Positions 13,771 through 21,726 of a DNA stretch of 28,355 bases are shown here, piece by piece; positions within the stretch are counted from its first letter, which is position 1; each line of letters begins with the position of its first letter. Source of the stretch: DATGEP01 sp035310125. GTDB taxonomy: Bacteria; Chloroflexota; Ktedonobacteria; Ktedonobacterales; JADMIN01. Where the stretch lies: positions 1 to 28,355 of the forward strand of contig DATGEP010000398.1 of assembly GCA_035310125.1 (NCBI GenBank), given 5' to 3'. The notes below the pieces were generated by a model. It was not told where the DNA came from. It made no database searches and worked only from the letters and a program-made list of their open reading frames with translations. A program made the position numbers and the translations under genes.

Positions 13771-14669
13771 CGCAAGCCCTCCAGCAGCGCGACCTGCCGG
13801 CGGTGGAGCGGCACCGTCCAGCATGGGGCACCGAAGAGCTGTGCCGGCGGTGTTGCGGTCGGGGAGCCGGCGGCGACGCGGAAGGCGTCGGCCAGGTCCT
13901 CGGCCTGCGCCTCGCGCAGCACCTGTTCGAGCCAGGTCGTGATCTGGGCGGCCCGCGGCTCGATTGGCGTGAGCAGGGCGATCGTGATCAGCTGGGCGCC
14001 GTAGGCCTGGTAGGGGCCGCGGGCGAAGGCGAGCAGGTGGCGCAGCTTGGGCACGAGTTTGCCGCGGTGCTCGGCGCCGGTGTCCCATTCGAGCGCGAGG
14101 CACAGGCGCTGGCCGGTGTCGTTGCGAAAGTCGAGGTAGCCGTCGGGGATGACGGCCACGGTCCGGTCGCTGGCGCCATCGGGCACACGGACCGGTTTGG
14201 CCTTGAGCTGCCACTCCGGCCGGACCGTGACGGAGAGGTGCGGCTCCTGCCGGCAGAGCAGGGCAGCGCTGATCAGGAAGTCGGTACAGGCGAGCGTGTG
14301 CTCCAGGAAGCGGCGATCCTCAGGCTGTTCTGACGGGCGGAAGCGCTCACGCACCGGGATGCCACGGGCGTTGAGGAAGCGACGACCAGCAGTGCTGAGG
14401 CGCCAGGTGTAGCGGGCGCGGCCGCCGATGGTCGTCTTGGGAACGAACGACCGCAGCAGCAGGCCATCTTGCTCGTACAAGCGCTTGAGCGTGTCCTGGG
14501 CGTAGCGCAGCGAGCCGGGATAGGAGAAGAACAGCCGACAGACCTGGTCGGCGGACATGAGCGCATACAGGGCGACCGCCTCGAGTATGGCGACTTCAGT
14601 GTCACTGAGGACACGTAGGGAATGGCGACGCGCTGTCTGTTCTGGTGTCGATGCTGGTACGGCAGGCAT
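13767..14669 (-). CDS. Replication-relaxation family protein
   Basis: A 300-aa protein. It starts with a winged helix (LSDTEVAILEAVALYALMSADQVCRLFF ... YAQDTLKRLYEQDGLLLRSF), then a conserved basic stretch RYTWRLSTAGRRFLNARG, then VIPDGYLDFRNDTGQRLCLALEWDTGAEHRGKLVPKLRHLLAF, which has the E-D-K spacing of a nuclease-like core. This is the pattern of the Replic_Relax family (Pfam PF13814), found on plasmids of Gram-positive bacteria and Chloroflexota and linked to plasmid replication or relaxation. Being translationally coupled to the coupling ATPase, it may deliver nicked DNA. It is the leading candidate for the missing relaxase function, but this is inference. Confidence 0.85.
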   Translation of the reverse strand: MPAVPASTPEQTARRHSLRVLSDTEVAILEAVALYALMSADQVCRLFFSYPGSLRYAQDTLKRLYEQDGLLLRSFVPKTTIGGRARYTWRLSTAGRRFLNARGIPVRERFRPSEQPEDRRFLEHTLACTDFLISAALLCRQEPHLSVTVRPEWQLKAKPVRVPDGASDRTVAVIPDGYLDFRNDTGQRLCLALEWDTGAEHRGKLVPKLRHLLAFARGPYQAYGAQLITIALLTPIEPRAAQITTWLEQVLREAQAEDLADAFRVAAGSPTATPPAQLFGAPCWTVPLHRRQVALLEGLR

Positions 14670-14702
14670 GACTTCTCCTTGTGATTGCTGAAAACAGCGT
14701 TC

Positions 14703-14733
14703 TTTATACCATATCGACTACCGTAGTCGTCAA
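14703..14733 (-). promoter_or_regulatory. Promoter with dyad for the relaxation/coupling operon
   Basis: On the minus strand TTGACG (14733-14728), a 19-bp spacer and TATAAA (14708-14703). A 15-bp dyad, CGACTAC-C-GTAGTCG, covers 14715-14729, starting in the -35. This resembles the parA promoter, which also has a long spacer holding a dyad. The stretch 14734-14851 shows nothing else. Confidence 0.5.
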
Positions 14734-14851
14734 TGCGCAGTATCAACAAGACAACTGTCATACGCAACGAAGAACGAACTTCTGGGCGTACTATTCACAG
14801 CAGAGCTGGCACCAGAGCGCGTCACGTGCCCGATGATACCATTTCACCAAC

Positions 14852-15226
14852 TTACTCCTTGTCCCACGCCGTGGGAAGCGAAAGCTCCTGGTCTGCCGGT
14901 GGTTGCTGGGTTAACGCATCTAAGATCCGCTCCAGCAAACTGAGGGCGATAAACGCAGCCGGTGTGAGGATCGCGACGGCAAGCCAGGCAAGCGCGCTGC
15001 TTGAGAGCAAGGCGATCAGCAGCGCGAAGCCGATCGTCGTGACCGACACGGCCAGCCAGCAGCGGAGCGCGGGCGTCGCGCCGTACCGGCGAAACGACCG
15101 GCTGACGAGACGCACGATGCTGAACCCCACAAAGCGCAGCACGACCAGCAGCGCCGTGCAGCAGATGATGATGGCGCCGCCGATGAGGGCGCCGGTATCG
15201 ACGGCATCGGCGTGTTCACGAGCCAT
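14852..15226 (-). CDS. Small multi-pass membrane protein
   Basis: A 124-aa protein from ATG 15226 with GAGG upstream. Three hydrophobic segments: ALIGGAIIICCTALLVVLRFVG, CWLAVSVTTIGFALLIALL and LAWLAVAILTPAAFIALSLL. Basic residues between the first two suggest a cytoplasmic loop. Size and layout are like small channel or pilus-assembly membrane proteins of transfer systems, but I recognise no family. It lies after the 15311 gene in the same direction, with a hairpin at 15252-15285 between them. Confidence 0.6.
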   Translation of the reverse strand: MAREHADAVDTGALIGGAIIICCTALLVVLRFVGFSIVRLVSRSFRRYGATPALRCWLAVSVTTIGFALLIALLSSSALAWLAVAILTPAAFIALSLLERILDALTQQPPADQELSLPTAWDKE

Positions 15227-15251
15227 GAGAAACCTCGCTTCGCAGGAGAAC

Positions 15252-15285
15252 GGCCGAGGGCGGCGGTCACACGCCACCCTCGGCC
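15252..15285 (-). promoter_or_regulatory. Intercistronic hairpin
   Basis: GGCCGAGGG (15252-15260) pairs with CCCTCGGCC (15277-15285). There is no T-run on either side. It sits between two membrane-protein genes and may set their relative expression. Confidence 0.5.
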
Positions 15286-15310
15286 AGAGGAACGATGGGA
15301 ACGCGGCTGC

Positions 15311-16078
15311 TTAGATCACGGCGCCGCTGCTCAACCCCTGCCCGAACTGCTGCCAGAGCAGGAGCAGGAGCCCGGCGACCAGGCAGCCGAGGCCGGTAAG
15401 CAGGAAGGGCCAGCGCACCAGCTTGCGCTGCGCCGCGACCGCCCTGGCCCGCACGTAGGCCGGCCGCGTCTCCGCATGGGACTGCCAGAGGCCCAGGGGC
15501 TGGCGATTGACCTGCTCGCCGGATGCGGCGCTCTGGTCGAAGCTGAGAGCGGTTTTCTCCAGGTATTGGACACACTGGTTGGTCTTGGTGTCGCAGAGCG
15601 GCGGGCTAATGGGCTCGCCGAAGTAGGTCTGGGGGTCGATGCCGCCGCGCCCAAGTGACAGGAGGATAAAGTCCTGCGGAGCAGGCGCGAGTGGGGCGCC
15701 GGGCTGGGGAATCTTGCCCAGGGAGCGCAGCTCGCTGTAGCCGAGATTGGCCAGCACGACCTGCTGGCCCGGTGGGTTATTCGGCTGGCAGATGAGCTGC
15801 GCGTACTCGAACCACTGCGCCACGCCGTCAAAGCCGGAGACGGGCTCGCCCAGCACGTTGGCCGCCTTCTGGTAGACGTCCAGGAAGGTGCAGGGGCTGA
15901 TGTTGGCGATCGCCCAGCCGTTTTCGAGCGTGGCGCCGGGCCGGGCGAGTTCATGCCCAACTGGCAGGGGTGGCGGCGGTACGTCGGAGACGGCGCCGCG
16001 GACGCGGCTCAAGACAGAGAGTGGCAGCAGGGCAAGGCCGACGACGATTAGCACAACCGCAACAAGTTTGACGATCAT
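15311..16078 (-). CDS. Bitopic membrane protein with Cys-containing outer domain
   Basis: A 255-aa protein. Membrane segments lie at each end: residues ~3-24 (VKLVAVVLIVVGLALLPLSVL) and ~222-243 (WPFLLTGLGCLVAGLLLLLWQ). The ~190 residues between hold four Cys (ISPCTF, LICQPN, PLCDTKTNQC), as expected for disulphides in an exported domain. The ATG overlaps the stop of the upstream gene as ATGA. I recognise no family; the place in a transfer-type operon suggests an envelope component of the DNA channel. Confidence 0.65.
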   Translation of the reverse strand: MIVKLVAVVLIVVGLALLPLSVLSRVRGAVSDVPPPPLPVGHELARPGATLENGWAIANISPCTFLDVYQKAANVLGEPVSGFDGVAQWFEYAQLICQPNNPPGQQVVLANLGYSELRSLGKIPQPGAPLAPAPQDFILLSLGRGGIDPQTYFGEPISPPLCDTKTNQCVQYLEKTALSFDQSAASGEQVNRQPLGLWQSHAETRPAYVRARAVAAQRKLVRWPFLLTGLGCLVAGLLLLLWQQFGQGLSSGAVI

Positions 16079-17355
16079 GATGCACCATCCCGGTGGGGGG
16101 TGTAGTCCAGCGACGCGGCTGGCTTGAGGGTCAGCGGTGAGCGCAGGGGCACCGGCGTGCCGATGGGGAGCGGGTCGGCTGACGGAGCGACCGTCTTGGC
16201 CGCGGCGTCGAGAATGCGGCGGATCGGCCGGGGCACTGTGGGTAAGGAGAAGAGCACCGAGACCTGCAACCAGTCTGTGCCGCTTGAGCGCGGGTGGCGC
16301 GTGCCGTGGCCCGAGGCGAAGACCGGCACCGCGGTGGGGTAGGTGTTACCGAGCCAGCGGCGCAGGTCGCTTGAGAAGGCTTCCCAGGCCCGTGTCTCGC
16401 TGAGGCGGACGGGCACCGTGTAGACGATGAAGCAGGGGTGGGACAGGTCAATCTCGTCGTCGATGGCTTTGGCGGTCGGTTCGGTCATCGCCTTGTCGGT
16501 GGCGAGCTTCGCCTCGTGGACCAGGTGGGCGATGCGGGCGGTATCGTCCTCCCGACGGTCTTTGCGAAAGGGCCAGAGGCAGCCGAGGCTGAAGCCCTCG
16601 GACACGAACTCGACCGGGCTGCTCCAAAAGGCCCAGCCGGCGAAGGTGGCCTGCTTGCCGAGCGAGCGGCCGATTTCGCCGAAGGACTTGTTCTTGGGAA
16701 ACTGCGCCAGCCCCGCCAGCAAGGAGGCAATGGCCTTGGCCTCGAACTGATCCTGCACGCCGCGCTTGTAGGCAAGGGCGAAGGGGGAGGCGTTATCCGT
16801 GAGCAGCGCCGCGGTGATGACCTGCAACGCGCGCAACTCGTCGAAGCCGTGATAGCCCAGCACGGCCTCAGGCCGCTGGTCGGCATCGTCGGGCAGCGTC
16901 GTTTTGACGATGATGAGCTGCTCGGGGAGGTGCTCCTTCAGTCCGGTGAGCATCTCGCGGGCCGGGACGTGATGCCCACTCTTGCTCCCCTGCACCCAGA
17001 GGGTTTGGCTGACCGTGAGCCGGCGCTTCTCGGTCGTGCGGACGACCCTGGCGACCATCCGGGTGGCCAGCGGCTCCCAGGAGCTGCGGTTGGCCTCGGC
17101 GACGCGATCGTCGCCGGCGAAGCCGATGCCGGTGCGGATGGCGCGGAGCGGTGGACTGACCTCGACCACACCCGACACGCGTGGGCGGCGCAGCCGGTCC
17201 TTGGTGGCGCGATTGAACTCGGCGACGCCGTAGGTGCTCAGGGTGTGGGCGGCACCCATCGCGACGCAAGCGGCAAGCACCAACGGATTGAAGTGCTCGG
17301 CCAGGGTGCCGGCGCCGAGCAGGTTAGTGATCCGACGACGATCGGAATTGGCCAT
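16075..17355 (-). CDS. Hypothetical protein of the transfer block
   Basis: A 426-aa protein. ATG 17355 is chosen because GGAGGT stands 7 bases before it; the frame is open up to 17430 with a weaker site for ATG 17418. One hydrophobic stretch near residue 23-42 (FNPLVLAACVAMGAAHTLSTYGV) may touch the membrane; the rest is soluble, mixed alpha/beta, with a second part SHPCFIVYTVPVRLSETRAWEAFSSDLRRWLGN. There is no Walker motif. I do not recognise it. It is coupled by ATGA to the Cys-rich membrane protein, so the two probably act together. Confidence 0.65.
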   Translation of the reverse strand: MANSDRRRITNLLGAGTLAEHFNPLVLAACVAMGAAHTLSTYGVAEFNRATKDRLRRPRVSGVVEVSPPLRAIRTGIGFAGDDRVAEANRSSWEPLATRMVARVVRTTEKRRLTVSQTLWVQGSKSGHHVPAREMLTGLKEHLPEQLIIVKTTLPDDADQRPEAVLGYHGFDELRALQVITAALLTDNASPFALAYKRGVQDQFEAKAIASLLAGLAQFPKNKSFGEIGRSLGKQATFAGWAFWSSPVEFVSEGFSLGCLWPFRKDRREDDTARIAHLVHEAKLATDKAMTEPTAKAIDDEIDLSHPCFIVYTVPVRLSETRAWEAFSSDLRRWLGNTYPTAVPVFASGHGTRHPRSSGTDWLQVSVLFSLPTVPRPIRRILDAAAKTVAPSADPLPIGTPVPLRSPLTLKPAASLDYTPHRDGAS

Positions 17356-17525
17356 GACAGACCTCCGCGTTGGAGAAAGAGAAACGAGGAGGTCAAGTAT
17401 GATCTCCTCGTCAGACATGGAATATCCCAACCCAACGGGGTCACGGGCTCATGGCCGTCTCCTTCACGATGCTATGGTGACTTGGTGGGATGAACGAAGA
17501 TTCTGATCGACTGAGATCACATCGT

Positions 17526-18062
17526 CTAAGACGATAGTAATCGACCACCTTCGCTCAAGTCGGCGGTAAGCAGTACCGAAGTGCCGGATACGAGAGCCAG
17601 CGCCGCTGTACTCTGTCCGCTGTTATCGGGTGCGGGAGTCCAGCCATCGGACTCTATGCCTTGGAGTCTGTTCAGTTCTCTGAGACGCGCGATACGTCGG
17701 TCGATCTCGGTAATGAGCTTCTGCGCGTAGTATTTGAATGCGGCGCGGGATATCGTCTCAGGTGGCCAGCGGAGCGTGATCGAGAGGCCAGCGATCCGCT
17801 TGGTTCTCTCCTCACGTTGTGCCGTAACAACGATTAGCTGGTGCGCCTCCAATTCCTTAAGACACTGGAAGAACGCACCCCGGCCACCGATGCCCGCTGC
17901 CCGCATCCAGGCGTCGGCCGCGTTTGTGCGTAGGGTGCAGGGCTCGCTGTGGTCTTGCCAGAAGAAGTCCAGCAACTTCAACGCTTTGGGATCGAGCAGC
18001 TTGAACTGCAGTTCAGGCAAATTCGGTCGACCAGTGGGCTGCGTACCGGTACGCTGCTGCAT
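17526..18062 (-). CDS. Hypothetical protein with winged-helix-like segment
   Basis: A 178-aa protein with a GGGAGAGG site before ATG 18062. Residues ~25-100 (LLDPKALKLLDFFWQ ... AGIGGRGAFFQCLKELEAHQLIVV ... ITLRWPPE) read as a winged helix: three helices then a beta hairpin. A coiled segment (LITEIDRRIARLRELNRLQGIE) follows, suggesting dimerisation. It may be a regulator or DNA-binding accessory of the transfer block. It is 170 bp upstream of the 17355 gene and in the same direction. No family is assigned. Confidence 0.6.
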   Translation of the reverse strand: MQQRTGTQPTGRPNLPELQFKLLDPKALKLLDFFWQDHSEPCTLRTNAADAWMRAAGIGGRGAFFQCLKELEAHQLIVVTAQREERTKRIAGLSITLRWPPETISRAAFKYYAQKLITEIDRRIARLRELNRLQGIESDGWTPAPDNSGQSTAALALVSGTSVLLTADLSEGGRLLSS

Positions 18063-18138
18063 GACCTCTCCCCCACCGCCTGTAATGTCAGCGCTGCTGG
18101 ATGGGCACTACGCTGGCTACTTGGGTTCTCTGCGACGC

Positions 18139-18630
18139 TCAGTGTCCAGAGCGCTCTCGGTAGCTCTGGCCTGCGGGGACGGACGAGGGGACGTTGATCA
18201 TCCCACCAGGTCGTCGCCGCGCCACCAAGAGAAACGGCCAAATCCGATCGGCCTTGTGGAGCTTCTCGAACCGCACCGCGACCATGCCGTCGTCCTGTAT
18301 CGCCAGGATGCGCCCATAGCCGTACTGCGCGTGGTAGACCTCCATCTCGGCGCGGTAGCCGAAGCCGCTCGCATCCAGCAAGGGGCGGAGAAGCTTGAGC
18401 GCCTGCGCATTCTTGCGGGCATAGAGCTGGCGGTAGAAGATGCGGAACTCTTCTAAGGCTTGGTCATCCTGATGGCGTCGTGCGAAGGCATCGCACAGCC
18501 GATGCACCGCGATCGAGACAAGAATCCTGCTCGTGGTACCCTCGCCCCCGACGCGTTCGATGAGCACGTCGGGGTCAAATCGCCACACCTGCTCCTCCCG
18601 TCCATCGTAGGGATCACGCACGCCGCCCAT
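18139..18630 (-). CDS. Hypothetical protein with SH3-like segment
   Basis: A 163-aa protein with AAGGAGA before ATG 18630. A helical front half (RILVSIAVHRLCDAFARRHQDDQALEEFRIFYRQLYARKNAQALKLL) leads to YHAQYGYGRILAIQDDGMVAVRFEKLHKADRIWPFLL, which looks like a CarD/Tudor- or KOW-type small barrel. No named family. It is the first gene of the long minus-strand block and lies under a near-consensus promoter. Confidence 0.6.
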   Translation of the reverse strand: MGGVRDPYDGREEQVWRFDPDVLIERVGGEGTTSRILVSIAVHRLCDAFARRHQDDQALEEFRIFYRQLYARKNAQALKLLRPLLDASGFGYRAEMEVYHAQYGYGRILAIQDDGMVAVRFEKLHKADRIWPFLLVARRRPGGMINVPSSVPAGQSYRERSGH

Positions 18631-18674
18631 GGACGTTCTCCTTGCTTCGGTTCAAGCCGCAGGGTAAGGTCTCT

Positions 18675-18704
18675 GGTATAGAGCAGCGTCCAAGCGGTTG
18701 TCAA
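18675..18704 (-). promoter_or_regulatory. Strong promoter of the minus-strand block
   Basis: TTGACA (18704-18699), an 18-bp spacer and TATACC (18680-18675), about 45 bp before the ATG at 18630. This probably starts the messenger of the transfer-type block. Confidence 0.75.
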
Positions 18705-18725
18705 GAATTGATCCATAAGTTTTTT

Positions 18726-18784
18726 AAAACTGCACAAGTGGTAGCGTGGAGTCATGCAAAGACGAATTTGTAAATCTGCACACG
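18726..18784. promoter_or_regulatory. Direct repeats in the divergent intergenic region
   Basis: AAAACTGCACAAG (18726-18738) and AAATCTGCACACG (18772-18784) differ at two positions and are 46 bp apart. GTTTT-TT-AAAAC, a small dyad, lies at 18719-18730. They are candidate operators for the adjacent XRE/TPR regulator. Confidence 0.4.
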
Positions 18785-18820
18785 AGCCTTGTGTGACTCA
18801 ATAGGGCGAAGGAGGAGGCA

Positions 18821-20611
18821 ATGGCCGACCGGTTTGCCGACCTGTTACGCCGCGTCGTCGCCGATTACAAACCGCGGACGCGACGCCACAAGCAGGATAT
18901 TGCGGAGGCCCTTGGGTACAGTCCGAGTATGGTCTCCCACCTGCTGGCCGGACGGCGACCGGTCAAAGATCGCGAGGCGGTTCTCAAAATCGCCCATGTG
19001 TTGGACGTGCGCGAAGTACCCGTCATCAATGAGCTGCTCCGGAGTGCGGGATACCTAGCCTTGTCGCAAGACGAAGTCGAAGGCCGCCTCCCGAAAGCGC
19101 AAGCGTTTGCGGATAGCGTCGCTCGTGCGGCCGTGGGCGCGCTCGCCGCTCCAGAGCACGATCTCTTCTACGAGGCCGTCAACCGGAACATGCTTCTCGC
19201 GGAGCAAGCCTGGGAGCATTATGTCGGCATGCGCGATGCGCTCTACCGGCGAGAGTGGTCAGCGGTTACCAGCGACGTCACCCATGGAGTCAAGACCTAT
19301 TACTGGCCCTTGCGCCAGGAAGCGGCGCGGCTCCTGGCTCACTTTAAGGCCGTCGAGGCCACCGCGCTCCATCATCAGGACGACTCGGATGGTGCGATCG
19401 CTGCCTGCTTCGAGGGCCTGCGGGCGGCTGAGGTGGCCGAGGATCCGATGGCTCAGTGCATGTTATTTGTTCGCCTAGCGAGTATTGAGAAGTTGCGGGG
19501 CCGCTTCAACGTAGCTCGGCAACACTACCAGGACGCGACACGCGTTCTCGATAGCTGGCAAGCTGCGGGAGGCCATTCGGCCAAGCAGTGGTGTGCGCAC
19601 TGGCGTGAACGAGTACGGCGTAAGGAGGCCAGCCTGTTGCTCTTTCAAGGGCGCGCGAAGGAGGCGCTGCGAGAACTGCGGCAGAGTCAGTGCTACTTTG
19701 CGGCGCATCAGTACGAACTCTCACAGGTGCTCTACTCCCTCGGCTGGGCCCGTAACCTGCTTGGCGACTGGGACGAAGCGCTTGAGCATCATAAGCGGGG
19801 CCTAGAGATTACCTACGCGCTGAACGATGCTCGAGGAGACTGGCTTGACTACCGCAGTCTCTTGCAGGGATACCTGTATATCGGCGGCGACTATCTGCAG
19901 CGACACGACTACGCCCAAGCCGAAGACAATTTGCACACGGCCCTAGGGTTCGTGCGCGGGCAGAACGGCATTCCCGATAGCTATCACGAAGTCGGCCGGA
20001 TCTACCTCCTGCTCGGCCAGTGTTTTATTGCGACTGACCGACTACAGTCGGCTTGGGAGATAATCGACAAGGGACTCCGATTCTATCAAGGCAAGCACGA
20101 TCCCGTCCGACTTGCCAACGCATACAATATCATCGGCGACTGGCATCTTGCCAATGGTGCACCAAAGCAGGCGTTGGAGGCGTACGAACATGCGTTGATC
20201 TCTGCCCAGCAGAGCGAGCCAGCAGCTCTGTATTACGCCATCGCTGCGCGCATAAAACACTGCCTTGCTCTGCTTCGTGGACAAGAGGACACAGAGGTGA
20301 TTCGCACAGAGTTGAAAGTAGCCGAAGAGAGTTGCCTAACCAATCAATACTGGCAACATCTCGCGCGACTAAAGGTCGTGGAAGCCGAGCTGTGCCTTCG
20401 AGAGCACAACGCGAAGGAAGTCTCTGCGGCCATTACCGAAGCTTTCAGTGCAGCCCGACGGTTCAATGGCTATCTCGTGGAAGAAGTGAACGTCCAGCTA
20501 GAGGCGCTACCGGTGGATAAGAAACTCTTAAGCGCCATAGTGCTGGAGGTGACCGGCGTACGGAGTACTCGGGGGAGCGCTGATGCCAGCAGTAGCCCGA
20601 GGGCCACTTAG
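18821..20611 (+). CDS. XRE-HTH plus TPR transcriptional regulator (RRNPP-like)
   Basis: A 596-aa protein, GGAGGAGG before ATG 18821. Residues ~20-65 are an XRE-type helix-turn-helix (RRHKQDIAEALGYSPSMVSHLLAGRRPV). The remaining ~500 residues are helical pairs of TPR type, for example LSQVLYSLGWARNLLGDWDEALEHHKRGLEI and ANAYNIIGDWHLANGAPKQALEAYEHAL. HTH plus TPR is the architecture of RRNPP regulators (Rap, Rgg, NprR, PrgX, PlcR) which sense short peptides and often control conjugation. Most of those are 280-430 aa, so this one is long and may instead be a SARP/MalT-like relative. It is divergent from the transfer block. No peptide gene was identified. Confidence 0.8.
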   Translation: MADRFADLLRRVVADYKPRTRRHKQDIAEALGYSPSMVSHLLAGRRPVKDREAVLKIAHVLDVREVPVINELLRSAGYLALSQDEVEGRLPKAQAFADSVARAAVGALAAPEHDLFYEAVNRNMLLAEQAWEHYVGMRDALYRREWSAVTSDVTHGVKTYYWPLRQEAARLLAHFKAVEATALHHQDDSDGAIAACFEGLRAAEVAEDPMAQCMLFVRLASIEKLRGRFNVARQHYQDATRVLDSWQAAGGHSAKQWCAHWRERVRRKEASLLLFQGRAKEALRELRQSQCYFAAHQYELSQVLYSLGWARNLLGDWDEALEHHKRGLEITYALNDARGDWLDYRSLLQGYLYIGGDYLQRHDYAQAEDNLHTALGFVRGQNGIPDSYHEVGRIYLLLGQCFIATDRLQSAWEIIDKGLRFYQGKHDPVRLANAYNIIGDWHLANGAPKQALEAYEHALISAQQSEPAALYYAIAARIKHCLALLRGQEDTEVIRTELKVAEESCLTNQYWQHLARLKVVEAELCLREHNAKEVSAAITEAFSAARRFNGYLVEEVNVQLEALPVDKKLLSAIVLEVTGVRSTRGSADASSSPRAT

Positions 20612-21147
20612 GTATCGAACTGGTGCTGATCCTCTGGGACAAGGCCTTGGATTTCAGTAATCTCTTCGGCGTAGGTCTGATAGATGGTGCTCAATAGCGC
20701 CTTGTACGTCAGGGTCTCACCGGCTGTTACATACTCGCCTCGAGCGAACTTCATGCCGGTAGGGAGCCCGCTGTTGTATATGGCGCTGAACAGCAGCTGC
20801 CGGCGCTGCGCCGCGACAGCGGCACGATACAGCTCCGGACCGGGCTGCCGAGAGTAGGCCTGCAGCGCGGTGTCACGCTTGACGTGCAGGTAGCGCCACA
20901 GCGCCCGGAGGGACGGCAGCTCCTGATTGGCGATAGCCGTCAAAAGTGCCGTTGGAGGGGCCTCGCCCGCTTGAATGGCTGCCATAATCTGGGTTACCGT
21001 GCGCGGTCGTTTCGGTTCGATTGCGTCAGCCGGCGGTGAGCTATCGGTCGCGGCGAGGTCTGGCGCTGGCTCCGAGACTTGAGTCGGCTCTTTGGCAGTT
21101 GCGTCTGGTTGTGGCACATGGTGCCGTGGTTCCCGTTCATAATTCAT
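20608..21147 (-). CDS. Hypothetical protein with leaderless-type start
   Basis: A 179-aa protein. The start at 21147 is chosen because an extended -10 (TGGTATACT) ends 9 bases upstream; a longer frame to 21558 is open but reads as low-complexity Arg/Ser-rich sequence. The N-terminal ~60 residues are disordered and acidic/Pro-rich. The rest (TVTQIMAAIQAGEAPPTALLTAIANQELPSLRALWRYLHVKRD ... YKALLSTIYQTYAEEI) is helical. I recognise no family. Its 3' end overlaps that of the TPR regulator by 3 bases, tail to tail. It shares its promoter-operator design with the gene at 5982. Confidence 0.6.
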   Translation of the reverse strand: MNYEREPRHHVPQPDATAKEPTQVSEPAPDLAATDSSPPADAIEPKRPRTVTQIMAAIQAGEAPPTALLTAIANQELPSLRALWRYLHVKRDTALQAYSRQPGPELYRAAVAAQRRQLLFSAIYNSGLPTGMKFARGEYVTAGETLTYKALLSTIYQTYAEEITEIQGLVPEDQHQFDT

Positions 21148-21165
21148 ATACGAACTAGTATACCA
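21147..21165 (-). promoter_or_regulatory. Extended -10 with inverted repeat covering the start codon
   Basis: On the minus strand TGG-TATACT, with TATAC (21162-21158), N6, GTATA (21151-21147) as an inverted repeat whose last A begins the ATG. The geometry is identical to that at 5967-5982. No clear -35 is seen. Confidence 0.65.
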
Positions 21166-21483
21166 AGACTTGTCTATCGCCTCCATCCGCTCACTGAACC
21201 GTGCGGCGATCGGCGGCGTCGGTGGACGTTGCGACGCCGCATCACGGCTGTCGCCCTCATGCGGCTGCTCGATCCTCGGGCGACGAGCGGCGCCCCGCCA
21301 CACCACGGCGCTGCCGTCGTGTCCCCACCCCAGATGGACAGGGGACACCCACTGGCTCGGCCTCAAGAGGCGCTGCGCTCTTGCTCTTGACCCCGAGCGA
21401 CCCCGAAAGGATCTGGTACGGGCGCCTTTGGAAAAGGACGCCCTGTTGTCATGCAGAGCTTGCGGATAGTTGGCGGACTTGGC

Positions 21484-21660
21484 GGTCAGCCCATTCTCTT
21501 TGCCGTTTCCCACCATCAAGAAGGGTTGGGTTGCGAAGCAACCAGCCACATGCGTCATTACATGGGGTAGCTCAGGTCAAGGAGGAGAGGCGCAGCCGAT
21601 CCTTGACCTGAAGCGTAGGGGCGTAAGTCCCTGGCCGCGAAAACGGCCGGGAATCTGACC
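21484..21660 (+). ncRNA. Possible structured RNA
   Basis: Within a 579-bp gene-free stretch (21148-21726) there is a run of hairpins: GGTTGC-GAA-GCAACC (21529-21543) with further outer pairs, CAGGTCAAGGA (21573-21583) with its exact complement at 21600-21610, AGGG...CCCT (21617-21632) and GGCCG-CGAAAA-CGGCC (21633-21648). GGTCAG at 21484-21489 could close the whole against CTGACC at 21655-21660. The density of stems recalls large structured RNAs such as HEARO/omegaRNA, group II introns or riboswitches, but no IscB, TnpB or reverse transcriptase is adjacent. Strand is assumed from the downstream gene. Confidence 0.4.
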
Positions 21661-21687
21661 GATTGGTGTGCGGCGGCAATCGTCTGC

Positions 21688-21718
21688 TATACCACAAGCA
21701 AAGAGTGAAACGAAGGAG
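21688..21718 (+). promoter_or_regulatory. Promoter and ribosome binding site of the 21727 gene
   Basis: TGC-TATACC (21685-21693) forms an extended -10, with a weak TTGGTG 19 bp upstream. AAGGAG at 21713-21718 is 8 bases before ATG 21727. Confidence 0.5.
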
Positions 21719-21726
21719 TCATCGTC

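Noticed and set aside
13771..14214. N-terminal extension of the coupling ATPase
   Set aside because: This part is Arg/Pro-rich and lies antiparallel in frame to nothing conserved, overlapping the replication-relaxation gene on the same strand; GTG 13770 gives the usual GTGA overlap.
17441..17452. Four-codon minigene (minus) with an AAGGAG site upstream of the 17355 gene
   Set aside because: It could be a leader peptide, but such a short frame arises easily by chance and no attenuator structure was seen.
16438..17493. A 351-codon plus-strand frame opposite the 16075-17355 gene
   Set aside because: Gly/Leu/Gln-rich antisense pattern; the minus-strand gene has the GGAGGT site and ATGA coupling.
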